A stretch of 9,194 bases of DNA from Dehalococcoidia bacterium (lineage in GTDB: Bacteria > Chloroflexota > Dehalococcoidia > Dehalococcoidales > JAUVZE01), in NCBI GenBank assembly GCA_030602665.1, contig JAUVZE010000033.1:1-9194 (forward strand), given 5' to 3'. Positions within the stretch are counted from its first letter, which is position 1. The number at the start of each line of letters is the position of its first letter. Shown in pieces: positions 1 through 6,471 of the stretch. The position numbers and the translations under genes were made by a program. The notes beneath the pieces were generated by a model. The model made no database searches. It was given only the letters and a program-made list of their open reading frames with translations, and had not been told where the DNA came from.

Positions 1-1
1 C

Positions 2-1090
2 GTAAACCAGGAGCAATTTGCTCACGCTTACAAGGCAGCCAAAGCCTTTGCTAGCGAACCCAAAGGATGGCTAATCCTTGTTGGTCCCAGTAATTGTGGC
101 AAGACACACCTAGCCGCGTCTATCGCCAATGAACGTATTAGCCAGGGTCAGCCGGCTTTTTTCATCTCTACCCCTGACCTCCTTGACCGCCTACGCTCTG
201 CCTTTAGCCCTGATAGCGAAATGCCATATGATGAGTTCTTTGACCAAGTGCGCAATGCTCCGCTACTGGTTTTAGACGATTTAGGTGCTCAAACCAGCAC
301 ACCCTGGGCTAAAGAGAAGCTTGAGCAGCTATTAAATTACCGCTTTAATAGTGAACTACCTACCGTGATTGCCACTATCATCCCTATTGAACAGCTCGAA
401 GACCGAATACGCACCCGTCTAACTGACCCTAACTTGTGTCATATATGTGTAGTTGAGAAAAAACAAGCCTTATTAGAATATAGCTGGGAGCCAGAGTTTG
501 AACTACAAAAAAGTATGACCTTTGACAAATTTGACAAGCGAGTTAACCTGCCGCCAGAGCAACGCCAGAATTTGGAGGAGGCGTTTCGCCTCGCCTTTGA
601 CTTTGCCAAATCACCCGAAGGATGGCTAGTGTTTCAAGGTGTTACCGGTTGTGGTAAAACCCACTTAGCCGCCGCCATCGCCAATTATCGCTATCAAGCC
701 AACCAGCCCACCTTGTTCGTGGTGGTACCTGAGTTCCTTGACCACCTGCGCTCTACCTTCATCCCAGAGAGCAAGGTTTCCTACGACCAGCTCTTTGAAA
801 GAGTTAAGACAGCCCCGCTGCTCATCCTGGATGATTTTGGTGAGCAAATAACCACACCGTGGGCCCAGGAAAAGCTTTACCAAGTTATCAACTACCGCTA
901 TAATGCCCGTCTTCCGACAGTAATTACTGCCCGCTGTTCGCTAGATGAGATTGATAGCCCCGTCAGCTCCCGACTAGCAGACCCCAAAATCAGTGTGGTA
1001 TGGAATATCACCGTTCCCGACTACCGGACTGATGCCACATCTAGCCGAAAGAAAATAACTCGTGGTGGTAGGAAAGGGCGCTGGGGGTAA
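2..1090 (+). CDS. Tandem two-module DnaC/IstB-type AAA+ ATPase (5' partial)
   Basis: The frame is open from the window edge, so the true start lies upstream; 362 residues are visible. Two AAA+ modules of the DnaC/DnaI/IstB helicase-loader type lie in one chain. Module 1 has Walker A GPSNCGKT (28-35), Walker B LLVLDD (88-93) and an RTRL arginine-finger box (137-140). Module 2 has GVTGCGKT (213-220), LLILDD (273-278) and SSRL (322-325). A hand alignment of about 130 positions gives roughly half identical, so this is an internal duplication. Module 2 is preceded by a TFDKFD segment typical of this family's N-terminal edge. The sensor-1 Asn usual in such loaders (PT..TSN) is Ile126 in module 1 and Arg311 in module 2. 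The tail is basic (KKITRGGRKGR). Family members load replicative helicase or assist transposases; no transposase is seen here, so the role is open. Internal methionines such as that at 221 would remove Walker A of module 1 and are not the start. Confidence 0.85.
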   Translation, partial: VNQEQFAHAYKAAKAFASEPKGWLILVGPSNCGKTHLAASIANERISQGQPAFFISTPDLLDRLRSAFSPDSEMPYDEFFDQVRNAPLLVLDDLGAQTSTPWAKEKLEQLLNYRFNSELPTVIATIIPIEQLEDRIRTRLTDPNLCHICVVEKKQALLEYSWEPEFELQKSMTFDKFDKRVNLPPEQRQNLEEAFRLAFDFAKSPEGWLVFQGVTGCGKTHLAAAIANYRYQANQPTLFVVVPEFLDHLRSTFIPESKVSYDQLFERVKTAPLLILDDFGEQITTPWAQEKLYQVINYRYNARLPTVITARCSLDEIDSPVSSRLADPKISVVWNITVPDYRTDATSSRKKITRGGRKGRWG

Positions 1091-1109
1091 TGGCCTCCAA
1101 AACTAAAAC

Positions 1110-1138
1110 TTGCATAGCCTGGAGTTTTCTAGTAAAAT
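1110..1138 (+). promoter_or_regulatory. Likely sigma-70 promoter for the HNH gene
   Basis: TTGCAT (1110-1115) and TAAAAT (1133-1138) are separated by 17 bases. The -10 box matches five of six consensus positions and the -35 box three of six. Transcription would start near 1145, giving a leader of about 24 bases. The segment also contains an imperfect hairpin (arms 1102-1110 and 1123-1133) without a T-run, so a terminator for the ATPase gene is not evident. Confidence 0.4.
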
Positions 1139-1168
1139 GAGTAAGTTTTTGTGTGGAGAAGCTTCCGG

Positions 1169-1705
1169 ATGATAAACCTCCCCGTCCTAGTGCTGAATCA
1201 GAACTACGAGCCGCTTAACATCTGTCGGGTCCGGCGGGCAATAGTATTGCTTTATCGAGGTAAGGCGGAGATGTTAGAGAATGGCTCGGGGTTTATCCAG
1301 TCAGTCAGTTATGTTTTCCCCGTGCCTTCAGTAATCCGTCTAGCCTATTGGATTAAGCGTCCTCGACCTCAGCCGAAACTAACCCGCCTTGAGGTTTTCC
1401 ATCGTGACCGATACACCTGTCAGTACTGTGGGAAGGAAACCCGGCAGCTTACCCTTGACCATGTTATCCCACGACACCAGGGTGGCGAACACAATTGGGA
1501 AAATGTGGTTAGTGCTTGTGTACCCTGTAACCGGCGTAAGGCAGGCAGAACCCCGGAGCAGGCCAGAATGAGATTGCTTCGCTCTCCCTCTCCCCCACGG
1601 GGTAATACCTTGTTTTACCTTCCCTACCACTACCTACAGACTCAGAACGAGTGGCAGAAATACCTCCCCAATAATACCTTAACCCCCCTTCCTCCGCTTA
1701 GCTGA
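1169..1705 (+). CDS. HNH endonuclease domain protein
   Basis: This 178-residue protein opens with MINLPVLVLNQNYEPLNIC, a form I recall from small HNH proteins of Chloroflexota, Actinobacteria and cyanobacteria. The HNH core spans about residues 82-125. Zinc-binding pairs are CQYC (Cys84, Cys87) and CVPC (Cys117, Cys120). Asp97-His98 is the catalytic-type DH, with WENVV after His108 and Asn121 following the second CxxC pair. Members are predicted metal-dependent nucleases with no firmly assigned substrate. ATG at 1169 is preferred over GTG at 1151 because GGAG (1155-1158) lies ten bases upstream and the conserved N-terminus begins there. The last 27 bases overlap the 3' end of the convergent ricT gene. 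No methylase or restriction partner is nearby, so a restriction role is not supported. Confidence 0.85.
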   Translation: MINLPVLVLNQNYEPLNICRVRRAIVLLYRGKAEMLENGSGFIQSVSYVFPVPSVIRLAYWIKRPRPQPKLTRLEVFHRDRYTCQYCGKETRQLTLDHVIPRHQGGEHNWENVVSACVPCNRRKAGRTPEQARMRLLRSPSPPRGNTLFYLPYHYLQTQNEWQKYLPNNTLTPLPPLS

Positions 1706-2509
1706 ATGCTCACCCTCAATTTTAATCTCACTGAGCGGCAACTCCACAGTTACCTGGCTCTCCAGCTCAACTAAAACCGTTTCCTTCAGTGGGTTACTCC
1801 CAACTACCGTAGCTACGCCCATAGCTGTGGACACCTGCTGACCCTCCCTGGGTAATTTTCCCTTCATGGTTCGGTATTGTTCACTCTCGTAGACCAAGCA
1901 GCATAGTAACCTACCGCAAACGCCGGAAATTTTCATCGGATTAAGGGGTAAACTCTGCTCCTTGGCCATTTTAATAGAGACCGGGGTGAACCCACTCAGA
2001 AAACTCATGCAACATAGCGGACGGCCACACCGGCCGAAGCCACCGACGAGTTTAGCTTCATCCCTAGGCCCTACCTGCCGGAGCTCAACTCGCACCTTAA
2101 AACGATTAGTTAACTCCCGAACCAGCTCGCGGAAGTCCACTCTCTCCTCAGCACTAAAGTAGAAGGTGAGTCGGCTACCCTCAAGGTTGTATTCCGCCGA
2201 CAGTAGTTTCATTGGCAGATTTAGTTTACTAATCAGCTTCCCGCACTCAATTAAAGCCTCCTCTTCCCTCTCCTCCAATTCCCGGGCATGACTGATGTCC
2301 TCAGGTTCTGCCTTGCGCACCACTGGCTTTAACGGCATGGTCACCTCGTTGACCAATACCTGTTTGGGGGCGATGACTACGTACCCCAGCTCCAGACCAC
2401 GGGTTGTCTGGACTACTACATAGTCATTTACCTCCAGGTCAATACCCGCCGGGTCAAAGTAGTATACTCTGCCGGCTTTTTTGAAACGTATACCAACAAT
2501 CTCAGCCAT
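1679..2509 (-). CDS. ricT: PSP1/RicT (YaaT) family protein
   Basis: This 276-residue protein has the PSP1 C-terminal domain hallmark, two cysteine clusters: CGRPLCC (161-167) and CGRLLCC (198-204). In Bacillus subtilis RicT (YaaT) forms a complex with RicA and RicF that carries iron-sulfur clusters and affects RNase Y-dependent mRNA processing, competence and sporulation. RicA and RicF are not seen here, so that role is only family-based. All six cluster cysteines are present and length is normal. It follows holB with three bases between stop and ATG, in the same frame. The usual order holB-ricT is widespread in Gram-positive bacteria and Chloroflexota. No Shine-Dalgarno lies close to the ATG; translation is probably coupled to holB termination. 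No in-frame start exists upstream because the holB stop intervenes. Confidence 0.9.
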   Translation of the reverse strand: MAEIVGIRFKKAGRVYYFDPAGIDLEVNDYVVVQTTRGLELGYVVIAPKQVLVNEVTMPLKPVVRKAEPEDISHARELEEREEEALIECGKLISKLNLPMKLLSAEYNLEGSRLTFYFSAEERVDFRELVRELTNRFKVRVELRQVGPRDEAKLVGGFGRCGRPLCCMSFLSGFTPVSIKMAKEQSLPLNPMKISGVCGRLLCCLVYESEQYRTMKGKLPREGQQVSTAMGVATVVGSNPLKETVLVELESQVTVELPLSEIKIEGEHSAKRRKGG

Positions 2510-2512
2510 AAT

Positions 2513-3553
2513 TTAGGGCAGTGGCACTCTGCTCGCTGCCCCCTCCTTTCTAGGCATATTAAGCATCAATACCTCCAGCACCAGCCGAGGATTGGCATTC
2601 TGCTTGAGCTGCTCCCCGGCTGCCTGAATACTATTAATAAAGTTTTTTATTTGAGCCAGACGATAACCCCTAGCCCAGTCAACAATGGTAGTTGACATGT
2701 CAATATTAGTAATCGCCTCACTTAAATCCACCTTAACCAGTAGCAGGTCACGCCACCACTCTTGCCATAAATCCAGCACGTCCAGAACCACCCCCCGGTT
2801 TTGACTAAACTGAGCGGCTAACTGGGTAGCGTAAGCAAAACGCTCCTCGTAATCAGCCTGGATAATATCAAGCAGCCTATCCAGCCTTTCCCGCCGCTGC
2901 TGAAGTAAACTATCATCACCGGCAGCCGATATGGCCCACCCCAGGCAGCCACGGCAAAGTCTAGACAGAAGTTTAGCCTTTGGTAGCTCAATACCCCAGC
3001 CATTAACAAGAGTAGCCTCTATCTCAGTCGTCGCTAGGCGAGGTAATTCCAGCCGCTGGCAACGAGAAACTACTGTTGCCGGCAGCAGCCGGTCATTGGT
3101 AGCTAGCAGGATAAAGATTACCTTGCCTACAGGCTCCTCTAAGGTCTTAAGCAGGCAGTTAGCTGCTTCGGCTGACAGAAGCTCAGCCCTATCAATGATA
3201 AACACTTTACATCTACCCTCAAAGGGAGGTAAGCTAGCCGAGTGCTGCATTTCTCTAATCTGGTCAATGCCAATCTCTACCCGAGGTCTAGTCTCAGCTG
3301 AATTCATATCCTGGGTCACGCCTATAATTTGGACATCAGCGTGCTTCCCTAGAGCTATTTTTTGACACGAGTCACACTCACCACAGGGTGGCTCAGCCGC
3401 CTCGCAGTTTAGTGCCTTGGCCAGCTCCAAACCCAGCGTCATTTTGCCCACGTGTGGCGGACCCACCAAAAGGTAGGCATGCGCCAGACGCTGCTGCTTT
3501 AAACCGCGCTGGAGTAAAGATAAAACCCGGTTGTGCCCCATAACCTGCCACAT
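2513..3553 (-). CDS. holB: DNA polymerase III clamp-loader subunit delta prime
   Basis: This 346-residue AAA+ protein of the DnaX/HolB class is part of the clamp loader that places the beta clamp on DNA. Visible motifs are Walker A-like GPPHVGKM (31-38), a zinc-binding set Cys50, Cys57, Cys60, Cys63, a Walker B-like IIDRAE (119-124), LLKTLEEP (134-141) and the SRC arginine-finger motif (163-165). The Walker A Thr/Ser is replaced by Met38, in keeping with the weak or absent ATPase of delta prime subunits. Length and absence of a tau-type C-terminal extension favour HolB over DnaX. The ATG follows the stop of the broken ribbon gene by one base, with AGGGA about ten bases upstream. The gene is followed by ricT after three bases, so all three form one transcript. 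Confidence 0.88.
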   Translation of the reverse strand: MWQVMGHNRVLSLLQRGLKQQRLAHAYLLVGPPHVGKMTLGLELAKALNCEAAEPPCGECDSCQKIALGKHADVQIIGVTQDMNSAETRPRVEIGIDQIREMQHSASLPPFEGRCKVFIIDRAELLSAEAANCLLKTLEEPVGKVIFILLATNDRLLPATVVSRCQRLELPRLATTEIEATLVNGWGIELPKAKLLSRLCRGCLGWAISAAGDDSLLQQRRERLDRLLDIIQADYEERFAYATQLAAQFSQNRGVVLDVLDLWQEWWRDLLLVKVDLSEAITNIDMSTTIVDWARGYRLAQIKNFINSIQAAGEQLKQNANPRLVLEVLMLNMPRKEGAASRVPLP

Positions 3554-3554
3554 C

Positions 3555-3731
3555 TTAAAATTCCCTACGTATAATTGATAGTATCAACTCTTTAACTTCC
3601 TTTCGCCCCAACAACTGCACTGGCCCTAAACCTTTCTCGCGTAACTTCTCAATACACTCACGGCAAATGTTTATTAGTCACTCCTTCGCAGCTCCAAATT
3701 CCTTTCCACAGACCTCACATTTTAACTTCAT
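3555..3731 (-). pseudogene. Small CxxC...CxxC ribbon protein gene with in-frame UGA
   Basis: From ATG at 3731 the frame reads 58 residues to TAA at 3555-3557, interrupted only at codon 18 by TGA (3678-3680). Cysteines 5, 8, 23 and 26 form CxxC-x14-CxxC, a zinc-ribbon pattern split by the stop. After it comes a Lys/Glu-rich helical tail that remains fully open. A very strong ribosome-binding site, AAAGGAGGAG, precedes the ATG, and the final TAA is one base from the holB start, so this was the first gene of the holB-ricT operon. UGA ends other genes in the window, so the plain reading is a recent nonsense mutation (TGG or CGA to TGA needs one transition) or a sequencing error. No in-frame ATG, GTG or TTG lies between the stop and the second cysteine pair. 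I do not recognise the family beyond a zinc ribbon. Confidence 0.7.
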
Positions 3732-3785
3732 CTTCTCCTCCTTTCCCCCTAAACACCCCCTTACCTATACCTAAATTGAGAGGTC

Positions 3786-3885
3786 GTTTATCAAGGGAAG
3801 TTTGAAGGGGCGAAGCCCCTTCAAAACCTCTCCTTCCCCCTCTCCTTTGAAGGAGAGGGGGATAAAGGGGGTGAGGTTGATAAAC
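3786..3885 (-). repeat. 100-bp hairpin repeat element with terminal inverted repeats
   Basis: The element is bounded by perfect 9-bp inverted ends, GTTTATCAA (3786-3794) and TTGATAAAC (3877-3885). Inside are two strong hairpins: an 11-bp stem with GAA loop (3801-3825) and a 12-bp stem with TG loop (3836-3861). Read leftward it matches the repeats at 6642-6902 and 8432-8599 (CACCCCC stretch, CTCTCC/GGAGAG palindrome, then the GGGGC-triloop-GCCCC hairpin). It begins five bases after the lysA stop in the lysA sense and could act as its 3' structure or terminator, though no long T-run follows. No clear target-site duplication flanks it. Confidence 0.75.
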
Positions 3886-3890
3886 ACTCT

Positions 3891-5204
3891 CTAGGCCAAA
3901 TCACATCTGGTCAGATCGTCAACGGTCTCCCGACGCCGAATTAGGCGCGCCTTACCTTCCCTAACTAAAACAATAGCTGGCTTAAATGAGGCGTTATAGT
4001 TACTGGCCATAGGCAAGCAATAGGCACCACAGTCAGGTATAGCTATAATATCACCGGCGGAAACCGGGGGCAGATTAATATCCTTGACTAGTATATCGCC
4101 AGACTCGCAAAACTTGCCAGCGATGGTAACCTCCTTTGTCTCTGCCTCTGATGTCTTATTAGCTACTATCGCCTCATATTTAGCGCCATAAAGGGCCGGG
4201 CGGATATTATCCGCCATACCACCATCTACTGAGACATAGCACCTGATGCCCGGTATGTCCTTCACCGCGCCCACTCTATATAAAACTATCCCAGCCGGTC
4301 CCACAATTGCCCTCCCTGGCTCAACAGTAAGCCGGGGTAGTAGCAACTCTAGTTCCTGGCATTTACTAATAATCTTAGACGCTATTGCTTCGGCGTAAGC
4401 AGAAACCGGTGGAGCGGGGGCATCCAGGGCGTACTGAATAGCAAACCCGCCGCCAACATTTAGTTCCTTGAGCTCAAAACCATATTTCAGCTTCATTTTA
4501 GCCGCCAAGCTGAGTATTAATTCAATAGCCCGCTGATATGGTTCAGTGTCAAAGATAAGTGAACCGAGGTGAAAGTGCAAACCGACCAGGTTCAGGTTAG
4601 GGACTCGTATAGCTTGGGCCACTGCTTCTTCTCCGCTAGCTAACGGAAAGCCAAACTTGGTATCAATAACCCCGGTAGCAATATACTGATGCGTATGCGG
4701 GTCTATCCCAGGAGACAGCCGCAGCAATATATCGGTTTGAGCGTTCATCTCCTTAGCTATTTCACCTAGCATTGTAAGCTCATGAAAATTGTCCACTACG
4801 AGGCAACCAATCTGCACTTCAAGGGCAAGCCTGATTTCCTCAGCTGATTTATTATTACCATGGAAATAGACCCTATCTAAGGGAAAACCAACCGACTGAG
4901 CAATACCAAGCTCACCAGTCGAGACTACATCTAAGCCCAACCCCTCGTCCTTCAGAATGATTGCCAACGCCTTATTTAAAAAGGCTTTGCCGGCGTAAAT
5001 AACGGCAACATTGCCATACCGCTGACCAAACTCCTCTTTGAATTCGGTACACTTACTACGCAAGCTAAATTCATCAAAGACATACAGTGGCGTGTCAAAC
5101 TCAGCAGCCAGTTCAACGCTGTCACAGCCACCAATTACTAGGTGACCCTGACCATTCACCTCAGCAGTTAGCGGAAATAGAGAAAGTCTGGGTAGCCTGT
5201 CCAC
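3891..5204 (-). CDS. lysA: Diaminopimelate decarboxylase
   Basis: The enzyme is a PLP-dependent decarboxylase of the alanine-racemase fold that converts meso-diaminopimelate to L-lysine in the cytoplasm, the last step of the DAP pathway. In the 437-residue protein the PLP lysine is Lys73 (YAGKAF). HFHLGS is at 210-215, the phosphate-binding GGGF at 251-254, EPGR at 295-298, CESGD with the partner-site cysteine at 366-370, and GAYCLPM follows near 393-399. All key residues are present and length is normal. I choose GTG at 5204 because AGGAGG lies ten bases before it; an in-frame TTG at 5228 would add eight residues (MGRGGVVT) that translate the ribosome-binding site itself. It stands alone, with its own likely promoter upstream and a hairpin repeat just past its stop. 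A fragment of a second lysA 5' end lies at 6557-6631. Confidence 0.93.
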   Translation of the reverse strand: MDRLPRLSLFPLTAEVNGQGHLVIGGCDSVELAAEFDTPLYVFDEFSLRSKCTEFKEEFGQRYGNVAVIYAGKAFLNKALAIILKDEGLGLDVVSTGELGIAQSVGFPLDRVYFHGNNKSAEEIRLALEVQIGCLVVDNFHELTMLGEIAKEMNAQTDILLRLSPGIDPHTHQYIATGVIDTKFGFPLASGEEAVAQAIRVPNLNLVGLHFHLGSLIFDTEPYQRAIELILSLAAKMKLKYGFELKELNVGGGFAIQYALDAPAPPVSAYAEAIASKIISKCQELELLLPRLTVEPGRAIVGPAGIVLYRVGAVKDIPGIRCYVSVDGGMADNIRPALYGAKYEAIVANKTSEAETKEVTIAGKFCESGDILVKDINLPPVSAGDIIAIPDCGAYCLPMASNYNASFKPAIVLVREGKARLIRRRETVDDLTRCDLA

Positions 5205-5227
5205 CGTAACTACTCCTCCTCTACCCA

Positions 5228-5257
5228 ATGTTACCAGTGTAGCTATACTGAAGTCAA
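5228..5257 (-). promoter_or_regulatory. Possible lysA promoter with palindrome in the spacer
   Basis: Leftward, TTGACT (5252-5257) and TAACAT (5228-5233) are separated by 18 bases. The -35 box matches five and the -10 box four of six consensus positions. The spacer holds a 16-bp palindrome (5235-5250, CAGTGTAG/CTATACTG with one G-T mismatch), which could be an operator. The -35 block is conserved in the lysA remnant at 6622-6631, where the palindrome is not. Confidence 0.35.
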
Positions 5258-5321
5258 TTTGTGATTACTAAGCTTACCCCTTTACCCCTCTCCTCCAAGA
5301 TGCACGGCTGCCATATCACTG

Positions 5322-5501
5322 ATGGACCGCGACTGGGTTAAATCTACATCGCCACCAAGACCTAGCCGACGGGGCACAAACGAGATGTCTGCGGATATTT
5401 CGGGTAGAGACAATAAACGACTAACAGAGGCGGAGTCAAATCAGCTCAAAGAATGGCTCTATCAAGTGAACTCAGGTAAGGTGGGCGCGAGAACGGGCTG
5501 A
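5322..5501 (+). CDS. Doubtful 59-residue ORF between lysA and the regulator pair
   Basis: The 5229-5550 stretch holds no clear gene. The best candidate reads rightward from ATG 5322 to TGA 5499-5501 and gives a hydrophilic 59-residue product with a Glu/Lys/Gln-rich second half (LTEAESNQLKEWLYQ). No Shine-Dalgarno precedes the ATG and I recognise no family. A shifted frame carries on as a charged helix-like stretch (WARERAEKHQRSEEVNH) to TAG near 5536, so the region may be a frameshifted remnant of a longer gene. Just downstream, AAAGGAGTGAGGAGG (5510-5524) looks like a ribosome-binding site but has no start codon behind it. Confidence 0.22.
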   Translation: MDRDWVKSTSPPRPSRRGTNEMSADISGRDNKRLTEAESNQLKEWLYQVNSGKVGARTG

Positions 5502-5550
5502 GAAACATCAAAGGAGTGAGGAGGTAAATCACTAGTTGATAACACAGGTC

Positions 5551-5952
5551 TCAGGAAACTGGCAGGAGTGGACCAATTACGTCCAGCAGCTCCTGTAGGA
5601 TAAATGGCTTGGTTATATACCCTGTGGCACCTACCTCCCAGCTAAGCTTCTTGTTGAGTTCATGGCCTACGCCAGTGAGCATGACCACAGGTATTGCCTT
5701 GGTAGCCTGACCCTTTGTAATTTGATGGCAAGGGATATAGCCGTCCACTCCGGGCATCATAATATCCATCAGGATAAGGTCTGGTTTCTGGCTGCGAGCA
5801 ATATCTATTGCCTCTTCCCCATCACTTGCCTCAAGAACAATATAGTTCTGGCTCAGAAGCCTTTTTACCAACAACCTGATAAATTGTTCATCATCGGCTA
5901 TAAGTATTTTCCTCTTCATCATCAATCGTATTTGCGCTTGTTTTTTACTCAT
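5551..5952 (-). CDS. Receiver-only response regulator (second of pair)
   Basis: This 133-residue CheY-like protein consists of one receiver domain with no output domain. Acidic pocket residues Asp20-Asp21 (IADDE), phospho-acceptor Asp63 (LMDIMMPG), Thr93 (MLTG) and Lys115 (TKPF) are all present, so it should accept phosphate. Its ATG overlaps the TGA of the upstream regulator in ATGA, and there is no strong ribosome-binding site, which points to translational coupling. An internal start at Met11 or Met12 is possible, since the domain proper begins at KRKILIADDE. No histidine kinase is in the window, so its partner is unknown. Single-domain regulators usually act by protein contacts, in motility, phosphorelay or stress signalling; nothing here decides which. 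Confidence 0.88.
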   Translation of the reverse strand: MSKKQAQIRLMMKRKILIADDEQFIRLLVKRLLSQNYIVLEASDGEEAIDIARSQKPDLILMDIMMPGVDGYIPCHQITKGQATKAIPVVMLTGVGHELNKKLSWEVGATGYITKPFILQELLDVIGPLLPVS

Positions 5953-6344
5953 TTTTTCATCGGACTCAAGGTTTCTCTGACTATGGCTCTTAACCCATCG
6001 GGGGTGAATGGTTTGAGTATAAATGGTCGGCCAGTTAGCTCCAGAAAACGTTCAGTGTAGCCATCCATCACGTCTCCGGTAGTGAACATCACACCGTTGA
6101 CTAGCTTGGGATGTTTCCTAATGATAAATTGATAGAGTTGCTTACCGTTCATCACTGGTGTCCTGATATCAATCAGGCAAAGGTCGTAGTCCTCTTTCCC
6201 TAACATATCTTTGGCCACACTTCCATTGACAGCAATATCCACCTCAAACCCTTCACTGGTAAGGACTCTCACGCATATCTGGCAAATTGCCGGTTCATCT
6301 TCAACTATCAGGATTCTCTTTGCACCGGCAGCTGGGTTTTTCAT
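5949..6344 (-). CDS. Receiver-only response regulator (first of pair)
   Basis: This is a 131-residue single receiver domain. The pocket residues are Glu15-Asp16 (IVEDE), phospho-acceptor Asp59 (LIDIRTP), Thr88/Thr89 (FTTGD) and Lys111 (ILKPF), all intact. The C-terminal half (FTTGD...GRPFILKPF) resembles receiver modules found in hybrid sensor kinases more than OmpR-type regulators. I choose ATG at 6344 because AAAGGAG lies six bases upstream; a TTG at 6365 is in frame but would include that site. It is transcribed leftward from the consensus promoter at 6447-6475, with a leader of nearly 100 bases, and overlaps the second regulator by four bases. The two receivers are clearly different proteins rather than a recent duplication. 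Confidence 0.88.
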   Translation of the reverse strand: MKNPAAGAKRILIVEDEPAICQICVRVLTSEGFEVDIAVNGSVAKDMLGKEDYDLCLIDIRTPVMNGKQLYQFIIRKHPKLVNGVMFTTGDVMDGYTERFLELTGRPFILKPFTPDGLRAIVRETLSPMKK

Positions 6345-6432
6345 TTTGCTCTCCTTTACTATCAATGTTCGCTGATAGGTAATTCCGACAAAGGTAGCGC
6401 CCTTACCTCACTGCTAATCAAGTAGGGTTAGT

Positions 6433-6471
6433 GCCTTTTGACCATATTATAGCCATAAAAATGCCTTTTGT
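6433..6471. promoter_or_regulatory. Pair of 9-bp direct repeats over the regulator promoter
   Basis: TGCCTTTTG occurs at 6433-6441 and again at 6463-6471, 30 bases apart, close to three helical turns. One copy overlaps the -35 box and the other covers the expected transcription start. The placement suits a repressor or autoregulator, but no binding protein is identified; receiver-only proteins would not bind DNA themselves. Confidence 0.35.

Noticed and set aside
665..883. Leftward 72-codon ORF
   Set aside because: It lies wholly inside the second ATPase module in another frame and has no ribosome-binding site or family features.
2..1090. Insertion-sequence helper (IstB) with a transposase partner
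   Set aside because: No transposase, inverted ends or target duplication is visible in the window, so the family match alone does not make it part of an IS.
1379..1630. ORFs on both strands within the HNH gene
   Set aside because: They overlap the conserved HNH core in other frames and show no motifs of their own.
2931..3365. Rightward 144-codon ORF
   Set aside because: It is antisense to holB, which has clear clamp-loader motifs; its Ser/Arg-rich content is typical of a shadow frame.
3575..3587. Palindrome TTGATA-G-TATCAA as an operator for holB
   Set aside because: It lies within the last codons of the broken ribbon gene in the same operon and can be explained by coding sequence; a second promoter there is not supported.
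3678..3680. UGA read as a sense codon through an alternative genetic code
   Set aside because: UGA closes the HNH gene, the M16 gene and the first response regulator at normal lengths, so it is a stop in this organism.
3764..3794. Promoter for the ribbon-holB-ricT operon
   Set aside because: TTGATA and TATAGG are present leftward, but the spacer is 19 bases and the -10 match is weak, so I leave it as a guess only.
5662..6060. Rightward 132-codon ORF across the two regulators
   Set aside because: It is antisense to two receiver domains with complete active sites, so it is a shadow.
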